Origin: JAKPAM01 sp047605425
Lineage (GTDB): Bacteria > Pseudomonadota > Gammaproteobacteria > Burkholderiales > Burkholderiaceae_E
DNA length: 11,682 nt
Direction of reading: 5' to 3'
Assembly (NCBI GenBank): GCA_047605425.1
Contig: JASGFT010000158.1
Coordinates: forward strand, 1 to 11,682
The position numbers were made by a program, and so were the translations under genes. This document shows positions 1-6,692 of the stretch, one piece after another. Positions within the stretch are counted from its first letter, which is position 1. The number at the start of each line of letters is the position of its first letter. The notes under the pieces are model-generated. The model was not told the origin of the DNA and did not search any database. It saw only the letters and a program-made list of their open reading frames with translations.

Positions 1-1030
1 GGCGGCCTTCGATGAACCGCGCGATCTGCCGGCCGAACGCCGTCGGGTCGACGCGCTCGCGCCAATAGCGATGGCAGCATCGCGCGTGCTCGGCCAGCCG
101 CGCCGGGTCGTGCAGCAGTTGCGGTAGCAGCGTGTCCAGCTCGGACCAGTCGCGCACGGTGATGCCCGGGTGGTCGCGGTAGAACCAGGTATCGGGCAGC
201 GGCTCGCAGATGACGGCGCAGCCGAGCTTGCAGGCCTCGAAGAAGCGATAGGTATCGCAGATCGTGCCGCGCGGACACAGCGCGATCTTGGTGTCGCGCA
301 TCACCTGTAGGTATTTCTGCTCGTTGCTGACGCTGGCGTCGAAGTTGGCCGTTTCCTCGTTGTACGCGGTGAACCCGTACTTGGCGATCGCCTCGTTCAT
401 CGCGGCCGCCATCCGGCGGCGCGATACGGTCTTCGGCGATTCGAGCAGGTTGCGCAGCCGGAACCGGCCGCGCTCGCGGAAATCCACGCTGCCCATGAAC
501 GACAGGTCGTAGCGGCGCTCGGTGACCGGGCCGTCGACCACTTCATCATAAGGATCGAACGGCGCATAAGGGCCGAGCGGCCCGGGCAGGTAGCGCTCGC
601 GCGTGGCGACGCCGGTCGGTCGCCCGCTGCGAAGGAACTGCTGGCCGACGCTGAGCAGGTGCTGCGCCGATTTGTACAGATAGTGCGCCAGCGATGACCA
701 GTGCAGCCCGGTCGACGGAATGCCGTCCAGGTAGAACGGGACGCGCGGCTGCAGCCGGATCAGGCACAGCAGGTCCGCGTACCAGCTACGGTGCTGGTAG
801 GCCTCGTCGGTGACGACCAGCAGCACGACGTCGTCGCCATAGCGCGGCAGCGATGCGGGGGTGCCGACGGTCGACAAGTAGAAGGTCAGGCCGCGCAGCG
901 GCGACACCGTGTCGAGCGCGCGGATCGCGTCGATCATGTAGTCGCGAGCCTGGCCGACGGGCGTCGTTCGCGCCGAGTCGAGTTCGACGAGCCGTCCGTC
1001 GCGCTCGATGATGATCAGGCGATGCTTCAT
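1..1030 (-). CDS. Putative exostosin-like glycosyltransferase, C-terminus beyond window
   Basis: An uninterrupted minus-strand frame begins at the ATG at 1030-1028 (MKHRLIIIERDGRL) and gives 343 residues before the window ends, so the C-terminus is missing. Residues 235-305 resemble the C-terminal half of exostosin-like (GT47-type) or GT1-like glycosyltransferases: KYLQVMRDTKIALCPRG, then an RFFEACKLGCAVI segment with the usual Glu and Gly for nucleotide-sugar binding, then a 'pull-back' region ending near DWSELDTLLPQLL. YDLSFMGSVDFRERGRF at 174-190 matches the family's mid-region 'F.G' motif. No signal peptide or membrane span is evident, so a cytoplasmic enzyme is likely. It starts 19 bp after the WcaJ-like gene with no obvious Shine-Dalgarno sequence, which suggests translational coupling in a polysaccharide operon. 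Family assignment is by motif memory; donor and acceptor sugars are unknown. A CgeB-like family is an alternative. Confidence 0.66.
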   Translation of the reverse strand, partial: MKHRLIIIERDGRLVELDSARTTPVGQARDYMIDAIRALDTVSPLRGLTFYLSTVGTPASLPRYGDDVVLLVVTDEAYQHRSWYADLLCLIRLQPRVPFYLDGIPSTGLHWSSLAHYLYKSAQHLLSVGQQFLRSGRPTGVATRERYLPGPLGPYAPFDPYDEVVDGPVTERRYDLSFMGSVDFRERGRFRLRNLLESPKTVSRRRMAAAMNEAIAKYGFTAYNEETANFDASVSNEQKYLQVMRDTKIALCPRGTICDTYRFFEACKLGCAVICEPLPDTWFYRDHPGITVRDWSELDTLLPQLLHDPARLAEHARCCHRYWRERVDPTAFGRQIARFIEGR

Positions 1031-1049
1031 GGGGGGAGCGCCGGCACGA

Positions 1050-2537
1050 TCAATAAGCGCTGCTGTCGCGCATGACCAGGCCGGCCGTGCGCAGGATGAT
1101 TCGCAGGTCCATCCATAGCGACCAGTCGCGCAGGTAGGCGAGGTCGTACTCGACGCGCTTGGTCATCGACGCCAGGTCGTCGCCGCCGCGATAGCCATGG
1201 ACCTGCGCCCAGCCGGTGATGCCGGGCCGCACCTTGTGGCGGACCATGTAGCCCGGGATCAGCGACCGGTATTGCTCGTTGACGCGCAGCGCGTGCGGCC
1301 GGGGGCCGACGATGCTCATCTTGCCTTGCAGCACGTTGAAGAACTGCGGCAACTCGTCCAGCGAGGTCCTGCGCAGGAACGCGCCGATCCGCGTCAGCCG
1401 CGCATCGTCGCGCGAGACCTGCCGGTAATCGCGGTCGCCGTCCTCGGTGACCGTCATCGAGCGGAACTTCCAGACGCTGATCTCGCTGCCATCCACGCCG
1501 AAGCGGCGCTGCCTGAAGATCACCGGGCCAGGGCTCGTCAGACGGATCGCCAGCGCCACCGCCAGCATCACCGGCGACAGTAGCACGATGGCCAGCGACG
1601 CGAGCACGTAGTCGCTGGCCGTCTTGACGAGCGCGTTGAGGCCCTGGAACGGCGATTCGCAAACGCCCACCACGGCGAAGCCGACGTGCGTGTCCATCCG
1701 CGGCTGGATCAGGTCGATGTGGTGCAGGTCGGGCAGGAAATAGATCGAGGCCGTGCTGTCGCGCAGGCCGTCGAGTAGCGTGGTGATGCGCGGATGCGAC
1801 GCCAGCGGCAGCGTGATGTAGATCTGGTCGACGCGATGGTTCCGCGCATAGGCGGGCAGATCGCCGACCTTGCCGAGCAGCGGCGCGACGCTGGGGTGAC
1901 TGAGCCGGTCCTCGCGCCGGTCGTCGAAGAACCCGATGACCTCGCTGTGCGCGGCCGCGTCGTGATGGACCGTGGCGGCGAAGGCCTGGCCCAGTTCGGT
2001 ATCGCCGACGATGACGACCTGGTGCCTGGGACGGCGCATGGCGACGAGCCGCCCGAAGATCGATGGCATCGCGTACAAGGCCAGCGTCTGCGCGATCGGC
2101 GTCAGCACGATCCAGGTGGCCAGCACGCGATACGAGAAATATTGCAGGTAGCCGCTGACCAGGCCGATCGCCAGCAGCGTCGCGACCGCCAGCGACCACG
2201 GCGTCAGGACCTGCGCGCTGACGTTGATCTGCTTGCGGTTGGACGCCCACCTGCCCGGGTACAGGATGAAGAACGCCATCAAGCCGACGACGACGTAGGC
2301 TTCCCAGAAGTCGCGCTGCCACAACAACGTCGCCATGAACGACATCAGCGGCGCCATGACCGGCAGCACCAGCCGGCCGATGAAGCTCATCAGGCCCGGA
2401 TTGCCGGTGCGGATGGCGGTGTTGGTGACGGCTGGCGAGGGGCGCGTCCGCTGCGCGCGGGCCGGCGACGCGCCGATCGGCTCGTCGTAGGGCGACGCGG
2501 CGGAATCCGGGGACGGCGTGACGACAGAGGGGTTCAT
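1050..2537 (-). CDS. wcaJ: WcaJ-like undecaprenyl-phosphate hexose-1-phosphate transferase
   Basis: This 495-residue inner-membrane enzyme should transfer hexose-1-phosphate (usually glucose-1-P from UDP-glucose) to undecaprenyl phosphate, the first step of exopolysaccharide repeat-unit synthesis. Visible in order: a polar Ser/Pro/Ala-rich N-terminus (1-48), four hydrophobic helices (about 54-72, 78-94, 113-131, 137-155), a Rossmann-like domain opening with VVIVGDTELGQAF (174-186), a re-entrant membrane helix containing SPVM (321-324), and the catalytic bacterial sugar transferase domain. That last domain shows PGPVIFRQRRFG (337-348), WKFRSM (356-361), the Asp-Glu pair in TSLDELPQFFNVLQG (Asp394, Glu395), MSIVGPRP (407-414) and RPGITGWAQVHGYRG (437-451). 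Length and order fit the long PHPT subfamily. The ATG at 2537 lacks a clear Shine-Dalgarno sequence; in-frame ATGs at 2639 and 2687 would add 34 or 50 residues of atypical composition. Sugar specificity cannot be read from sequence, so the symbol is by similarity only. Confidence 0.9.
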   Translation of the reverse strand: MNPSVVTPSPDSAASPYDEPIGASPARAQRTRPSPAVTNTAIRTGNPGLMSFIGRLVLPVMAPLMSFMATLLWQRDFWEAYVVVGLMAFFILYPGRWASNRKQINVSAQVLTPWSLAVATLLAIGLVSGYLQYFSYRVLATWIVLTPIAQTLALYAMPSIFGRLVAMRRPRHQVVIVGDTELGQAFAATVHHDAAAHSEVIGFFDDRREDRLSHPSVAPLLGKVGDLPAYARNHRVDQIYITLPLASHPRITTLLDGLRDSTASIYFLPDLHHIDLIQPRMDTHVGFAVVGVCESPFQGLNALVKTASDYVLASLAIVLLSPVMLAVALAIRLTSPGPVIFRQRRFGVDGSEISVWKFRSMTVTEDGDRDYRQVSRDDARLTRIGAFLRRTSLDELPQFFNVLQGKMSIVGPRPHALRVNEQYRSLIPGYMVRHKVRPGITGWAQVHGYRGGDDLASMTKRVEYDLAYLRDWSLWMDLRIILRTAGLVMRDSSAY

Positions 2538-2855
2538 CAGGCGTTCGGGTCGGGGAAGAAATGCCTCCGACAGGCGAGAGAAGGGGATGCCTGCGATCGC
2601 GATGAAGAAAAAAGTAAAGTTTTGCGACCTACCCGGCATTCTGGCAGAAGTGGGCGCGAAGGACGAGCAGTGTTGGATCGTGGCCATGACATGACCCTTG
2701 GAGTACGATGCGAAAAAACCGGCACATTCCCTCGGCGCGCACGGGGAACCTATCGGTGCCGCGCGGCGTCGAACCGGCAACCGACTCGAGGCGATGGTCG
2801 TTCCGCCCGGCGCCGATGTCGGAACCGTCAAGAAGATGTTCGGCAGGAGACGACC
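2538..2855. promoter_or_regulatory. Divergent intergenic region between wcaJ-like and lmo genes
   Basis: These 318 bp separate two divergent genes and must hold promoters for both. An AT-rich island at about 2602-2624 (containing AAAAAAGTAAAG) stands out against the GC-rich surroundings and is the best candidate for a promoter or upstream element. On the minus strand GGAGG sits about 30 nt before the wcaJ start with no start codon at the right distance. I saw no convincing -35/-10 pair or large dyad. Both flanking reading frames stay open across most of the region, so its noncoding status rests on composition and the strong lmo ribosome binding site, not on stops. Confidence 0.45.
2845..2850 (+). 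promoter_or_regulatory. Ribosome binding site of lmo
   Basis: AGGAGA lies 5 nt before the ATG at 2856. It fixes the lactate monooxygenase start even though the same frame remains open far upstream across the wcaJ antisense strand. Confidence 0.75.
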
Positions 2856-4022
2856 ATGACCGCATTCGGCGACTACCAGAACGAGATCTACTTCAGGGGC
2901 CTGCAGGGTATCCGTCCGGCGCTGCCGGTCGACTTCAAGCAGCTCGAGGCGCGGGCGAGCGCCGCGATGTCGGCGTCGGTACTCAGCTACGTGCAGGGAG
3001 GCTGCGGCGACGAGGCCACGCAGCGCCGCAACGTCGAGGCCTTCTCCGACTGGGGAATCGTGCCGCGCATGCTGGTCGACGCCCGCGTGCGTGATCTGTC
3101 GGTCGAGGTCTTCGGCAAGCGGTATCCGTCGCCGTTGATGATGAGCCCGATCGGGGTGATCGGCATTTGCGCGCAGGACGGCCACGGCGATCTGGCGACG
3201 GCGAAGGCCGCCGGGATGGCCGGCGTGCCGATGATCGCGTCGACGCTGATGAACGATCCGCTCGAATCGGTCGCGCGGGCGCTCGGCGATGGCGATGCGT
3301 TCTTCCAGCTCTATACGCCGCGCGATCGCGATCTGGCCGAGAGCTTCGTGCGTCGCGCCGAGGCGGCCGGCTATCGAGGCATCGTCGTCACCGTCGACAC
3401 CTGGATCACCGGTTGGCGTCCCCGCGACCTGAACGACAGCAACTTTCCGCAGTTGCGCAACGTCGCGCTGGCCAACTATCTGTCCGATCCGCATTTTCGC
3501 GCCAGGCTCGCGAAGCCGCCGGAAGAAGATCCGGCCTCGGCCGTCGAGTACTGGGCGTCGATCTTCGGGCAGACCGTGACCTGGGAGGATCTGGCCTGGC
3601 TGCGCTCGCTGACGCGGCTGCCGTTGATCGTCAAGGGCATCCAGCATCCGGACGACGCGAGGCGGGCGATCGATACCGGCGTCGACGCGATCTACTGCTC
3701 GAATCACGGCGGCCGGCAGGCCAACGGCGGCATCGCCTCGATCGATCTGCTGCCCGACCTGGTCGCCGCCTGCGGCGATACGCCGGTCTGGTTCGACTCG
3801 GGGATCCGTTCGGGCACCGACGTCGTCAAGGCGCTGGCGATGGGCGCCAGCGTCGTCGCCGTCGGCCGCCCTTATGCGTACGGCCTGGCGCTGGGCGGGG
3901 CCGCGGGCATCGTCCACGTGCTGCGCTCGATCCAGGCCGAGGCCGATCTGCTGATGGCCGTCGACGGGCTGCCGACGATCGCGGCGCTGCGCGAGGCCGG
4001 CGTGCGCCGCGTGCGGCCTTAG
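2856..4022 (+). CDS. lmo: Lactate 2-monooxygenase (FMN-dependent)
   Basis: This 388-residue FMN enzyme of the alpha-hydroxy-acid oxidase family should convert L-lactate and O2 to acetate, CO2 and water in the cytoplasm. The N-terminus (FGDYQNEIYFRGLQGI) and the C-terminal half follow Mycobacterium smegmatis lactate monooxygenase as I remember it, including TWEDL, KGIQHPDDARRA, SNHGGRQANGG and LMAVDG. Active-site equivalents are visible: Tyr45 (VLSY), Gly100 (SPIG, matching LMO Gly99, whereas lactate oxidase has Ala), Tyr153 (QLYTP), Arg188 (WRPRD), Lys260 (VKGIQ), catalytic His284 and Arg287 (SNHGGRQ). Ser97 replaces the Ala of the APIG motif. The segment near 217-232 is slightly shorter than in the mycobacterial enzyme. 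The start follows AGGAGA. The gene stands alone on its strand, divergent from wcaJ and convergent with the catalase. A general (S)-2-hydroxy-acid oxidase remains possible, as substrate cannot be proved by sequence. Confidence 0.9.
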   Translation: MTAFGDYQNEIYFRGLQGIRPALPVDFKQLEARASAAMSASVLSYVQGGCGDEATQRRNVEAFSDWGIVPRMLVDARVRDLSVEVFGKRYPSPLMMSPIGVIGICAQDGHGDLATAKAAGMAGVPMIASTLMNDPLESVARALGDGDAFFQLYTPRDRDLAESFVRRAEAAGYRGIVVTVDTWITGWRPRDLNDSNFPQLRNVALANYLSDPHFRARLAKPPEEDPASAVEYWASIFGQTVTWEDLAWLRSLTRLPLIVKGIQHPDDARRAIDTGVDAIYCSNHGGRQANGGIASIDLLPDLVAACGDTPVWFDSGIRSGTDVVKALAMGASVVAVGRPYAYGLALGGAAGIVHVLRSIQAEADLLMAVDGLPTIAALREAGVRRVRP

Positions 4023-4078
4023 CAGCCTTATCGGCTTTGTCGGGCTTAGCGACCAGAGCGACCGGAGCGACCAGGCCG
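4016..4078. repeat. Degenerate 9-bp tandem repeat over the lmo stop codon
   Basis: Seven consecutive 9-mers can be laid out: GCCTTAGCA, GCCTTATCG, GCTTTGTCG, GGCTTAGCG, ACCAGAGCG, ACCGGAGCG, ACCAGGCCG. The last three units share AGCGACC at 4048, 4057 and 4066, spaced exactly 9 bp. The lmo stop codon TAG (4020-4022) falls in unit 1, so slippage here could alter the 3' end of lmo. Confidence 0.6.
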
Positions 4079-4145
4079 GTCGGCGCCGAGGCCGGGAGCC
4101 GGAGGCCCGGAGAAGCGGCCGGACCGGATCTTTCCCGGACGTCGA
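4023..4145. other. Convergent intergenic gap between lmo and katE
   Basis: This 123-bp gap must hold the transcription ends of two converging genes. Besides the 9-bp repeat it has a perfect 10-bp palindrome TCGGCGCCGA (4080-4089) and several short GGCC/CCGG dyads. No stem followed by a T-run was found in either direction, so I call no intrinsic terminator. Confidence 0.4.
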
Positions 4146-6542
4146 TCAGACCACCGGCGGATCGCTTTCCCGCGCCGGATGCCGGTGCCTGGCCAGCGCC
4201 TCGATGAACGCTTCGGTCGTCGCCGGCGTGGCGGCGTCGGCGACGATCAGGCCCGGATCGGGGCGGTCGAGCGGAATGCCGGCCCGTTCGAGCAGGCGTC
4301 GCCCGTGGCCGATCGCCATCATCGGCTTGCAGTGCCTGAACGGTTCGCGCACGAATTCCAGCGCCTGGCCGTCGCCGCACAAGGCCTCGATCGCGTCGGC
4401 GCCGTCCGGAACGACGATCGCGTCGAACAGCGGCGACGGGCTGTTCGCGAACGAGGCGTCGACGTCGATGGCCTCGCCGGTCGCGCCGTTCATCACGCCG
4501 ACGTGCGGGCCGACCCAGCGAACGACCGCGCCTCGGGCGATCAGCGCCTGCGACAGCGCCGCGAGCATCGCATCGTCGACGCCCGAGGCGGCCATCAGCG
4601 CGACCTTGCGCGTGCGGATCCCGCCGTCGCCCGGGCGAGCCGTCAGCGACAGGAACGCCGAGCGGGTGACCTCGGGAGCCGGGGCGTCCGCGACGGCCCT
4701 GGGCAGGGGCTCGGGCAGCTTGCCCACCATGCCGAGCTTGTCGGCAACGGCTCGCGCCAGCGATTCGCTGACGTTGCGCAGCATCGCGACCATGCGCGAG
4801 CGGATCCCCGGCACGGTGACCTTGCTCAGCTCGAACGCGAACGCCTCGGCGATGTGCCGCTGCTCGAAATCGGTCTGGCTTTCATAGAACAGCGCGGCCT
4901 GGTGGTAGTGCTCGCCGAACTTTTCGGGCTTTCCGCGCAACTCGACGTCCGAGACCGGCTCCGGAAAGTGCATGAAGCCGGCGGCGCCGGCCTGGAACGG
5001 GCAGCCGCCGGCCAGCGAGTTGGGCTCGTAGGCGACCCGGCCGCGATGCAGGGCCTGGCGGTGCATGCCGTCGCGCTGGTTGTTGTGGACCGGCGCGAGC
5101 GGGGCGTTGATCGGAATCTCGTGGAAGTTCGGCCCGCCGAGCCGCGAGAGCTGCGTGTCGACGTACGAATGGATGCGGCCGGCCAGCAGCGGATCGTTGG
5201 TGAAGTCGATGCCCGGCACGACGTGGGCCGTGCAGAACGCCACCTGCTCGGTCTCGGCGAAGAAGTTGTCCGGATTGCGGTCCAGCACCATCCGGCCGAT
5301 CGGCGTGACCGGCACCAGCTCTTCGGGGATCAGCTTGGTCGCGTCGAGCACGTCGAAGCTGAATTCCTGCGCCTGCTCTTCGTCGAAGATCTGCACGCCG
5401 AGCTCCCATTCCGGGTACTCGCCGGCCTCGATCGCTTCCCACAGGTCGCGGCGATGATAGTCGGGATCGGCGCCGGAGATCTTGACCGCTTCGTCCCAGA
5501 CCTGCGAATGCGTGCCGAGCTTGGGGTTCCAGTGGAACTTGACCAGCTTGGACGCGCCCTGGGCGTTGACGAAGCGGAACGTGTGGACGCCGAAGCCCTG
5601 CATCATCCGGTAGCTGCGCGGGATGCCGCGATCGGACATCACCCACATGATCGTGTGCAGGCTCTCGGGCATCAGCGAGATGAAGTCCCAGAACGTGTCG
5701 TGGGCCGACGCCGCCTGCGGCATGCCATGGTGCGGTTCGGGCTTGACCGAATGGACCAGGTCGGGAAACTTCATCGCGTCCTGGATGAAGAACACCGGGA
5801 TGTTGTTGCCGACCAGGTCCCAGTTGCCCTGGTCGGTATAGAACTTGACGGCGAAGCCGCGCACGTCGCGGGCCGTATCCTTCGATCCGCGCTCGCCGGC
5901 CACGGTCGAGAAGCGGACGAACACCGGTGTGCGCTTGCCGGCTTCGGCGAACGGCGACGCGCAGGTCAGCTCGGTCAGCGCGTCGTAGCACTCGAAGTAG
6001 CCGTGCGCGGCCGAACCGCGGGCGTGGACGATGCGTTCGGGGATGCGCTCGTGATCGAAATGCGTGAGCTTCTCGCGAAGGATGAAGTCCTTGAGCAGCG
6101 CGGGCCCGCGCAGGCCCGCCTTCAGCGAGCTCTGGTTGTCGGCGACCGGAACGCCCTGGTTCGTCGTCATCGCCCGGCCGCCGCCATCGGCCCGGACCCG
6201 CGACAGCTCGCCGTCCACCGCGTTCACGCCGGCGCTGGCTTTCGCGCCGGTCTTGGCCGATCGGTTCTTCTCGGACAGCGTGCTCGCGACCGCCGAGGCG
6301 TCCGGCGGCGCGCTCGTCTGGCCGGCCGGGGGCGTCATCGCCCGCTGGCCGTATTCGGCGGCCTTGTTCCGATTGACCGGAATGCGGTCGACCATCTGGC
6401 CGACGGCGCGCGCCCGCTTGAGCGCCGGGTGCCGGGCTTCGCTGGAAGGGGGCAGCGCCGGTCCGCTGTCGGTGTTCAGGTAGGCGGAATCGACCGCCGG
6501 CTGGTTTCGCGGCTCGGTGCGAGCCGTCTTCTTGCTGGCCAT
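4146..6542 (-). CDS. katE: Large-subunit monofunctional catalase, HPII/KatE type
   Basis: This 798-residue haem catalase should dismutate H2O2 to water and O2 in the cytoplasm as a tetramer. It follows E. coli HPII (753 residues) from TTNQGVPVADNQ (126-137) onward. Haem-pocket residues are present: His173 (RIVHARGSAAHGYFE), Asn246 (WDLVGNNIPVFF), and Arg456 and Tyr460 (GRIHSYVDTQ), with the distal His-to-Asn spacing of 73 residues as in HPII. Residues about 640-798 form the extra flavodoxin/DJ-1-like C-terminal domain typical of large-subunit catalases (TRKVALMAASGVDDAML; FDAIVVPDGADAIEAL). The first 125 residues are a Lys/Ala/Pro-rich, low-complexity extension some 45 residues longer than HPII's. 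HPII His392, which bonds to the haem Tyr, is Cys437 here. The ATG at 6542 is preferred over an in-frame TTG at 6557 because GGAGG precedes it. It may be stress-regulated, but no recognisable promoter was seen. Confidence 0.96.
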   Translation of the reverse strand: MASKKTARTEPRNQPAVDSAYLNTDSGPALPPSSEARHPALKRARAVGQMVDRIPVNRNKAAEYGQRAMTPPAGQTSAPPDASAVASTLSEKNRSAKTGAKASAGVNAVDGELSRVRADGGGRAMTTNQGVPVADNQSSLKAGLRGPALLKDFILREKLTHFDHERIPERIVHARGSAAHGYFECYDALTELTCASPFAEAGKRTPVFVRFSTVAGERGSKDTARDVRGFAVKFYTDQGNWDLVGNNIPVFFIQDAMKFPDLVHSVKPEPHHGMPQAASAHDTFWDFISLMPESLHTIMWVMSDRGIPRSYRMMQGFGVHTFRFVNAQGASKLVKFHWNPKLGTHSQVWDEAVKISGADPDYHRRDLWEAIEAGEYPEWELGVQIFDEEQAQEFSFDVLDATKLIPEELVPVTPIGRMVLDRNPDNFFAETEQVAFCTAHVVPGIDFTNDPLLAGRIHSYVDTQLSRLGGPNFHEIPINAPLAPVHNNQRDGMHRQALHRGRVAYEPNSLAGGCPFQAGAAGFMHFPEPVSDVELRGKPEKFGEHYHQAALFYESQTDFEQRHIAEAFAFELSKVTVPGIRSRMVAMLRNVSESLARAVADKLGMVGKLPEPLPRAVADAPAPEVTRSAFLSLTARPGDGGIRTRKVALMAASGVDDAMLAALSQALIARGAVVRWVGPHVGVMNGATGEAIDVDASFANSPSPLFDAIVVPDGADAIEALCGDGQALEFVREPFRHCKPMMAIGHGRRLLERAGIPLDRPDPGLIVADAATPATTEAFIEALARHRHPARESDPPVV

Positions 6543-6550
6543 CTCGGGTG

Positions 6551-6555
6551 CCTCC
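6551..6555 (-). promoter_or_regulatory. Ribosome binding site of katE
   Basis: On the minus strand GGAGG ends 8 nt before the ATG at 6542. The alternative TTG at 6557 overlaps this motif and would lack its own ribosome binding site, so the ATG start is favoured. Confidence 0.75.
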
Positions 6556-6563
6556 AAGTAGGG

Positions 6564-6584
6564 GGGACCTCTTTGACGGGTCCC
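6564..6584 (-). promoter_or_regulatory. Inverted repeat in the katE leader
   Basis: GGGACC (6564-6569) and GGTCCC (6579-6584) form a perfect 6-bp inverted repeat around a 9-nt spacer, ending 21 nt upstream of the katE start. It could be an operator or a small leader hairpin next to the ribosome binding site. Function is unproven. Confidence 0.35.
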
Positions 6585-6608
6585 TGCCGTTCTTGGGGGG
6601 AACGAAGC

Positions 6609-6635
6609 CGGCGAGCCTTACACCGGGGCTGGCCG
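6609..6635 (-). terminator. Possible stem-loop downstream of the fused CoA transferase
   Basis: CGGCGAGCC (6609-6617) pairs with GGCTGGCCG (6627-6635) at 8 of 9 positions around a 9-nt loop. On the minus strand it lies 57 nt past the CoA transferase stop and is followed by GCTTCGTT, not a true T-run. It may weakly terminate transcription before katE, or may belong to the katE control region. Confidence 0.3.
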
Positions 6636-6692
6636 ACCGATGCGCGTGTTCGATCTCTGCGTGAACGCGCCCCCGAGCCGACCGATGCGCGT
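6632..6692. repeat. Pair of 16-bp direct repeats upstream of katE
   Basis: GCCGACCGATGCGCGT occurs at 6632-6647 and again, identically, at 6677-6692, start-to-start distance 45 bp. The second copy touches the last base of the CoA transferase stop codon. It could be a paired regulator site or a small duplication scar. Confidence 0.6.

Noticed and set aside
1794..2855. Upstream extension of the lmo frame antisense to wcaJ, giving a possible fusion.
   Set aside because: Homology begins exactly at the ATG at 2856, which has AGGAGA at the right spacing. The upstream part is a low-information Arg/Asp-rich translation.
3219..3226. Ser97 in the SPIG motif of the lactate monooxygenase as a switch to another activity.
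   Set aside because: The residue known to separate lactate monooxygenase from oxidase is the Gly of this motif, which is conserved here as Gly100. The Ser is only a mild substitution.
2538..3917. The wcaJ frame stays open on the minus strand far upstream, antisense to the whole 5' and middle part of lmo.
   Set aside because: High third-position GC often leaves the antisense frame free of stops. The predicted residues are Arg/Ala/Asp-rich with no domain, while the plus strand encodes a well-conserved enzyme.
4080..4145. GC-rich dyads between lmo and katE as a bidirectional terminator.
   Set aside because: No stem longer than about 5 bp is followed by a T-run on either strand, and short GGCC/CCGG pairs are expected in DNA this GC-rich.
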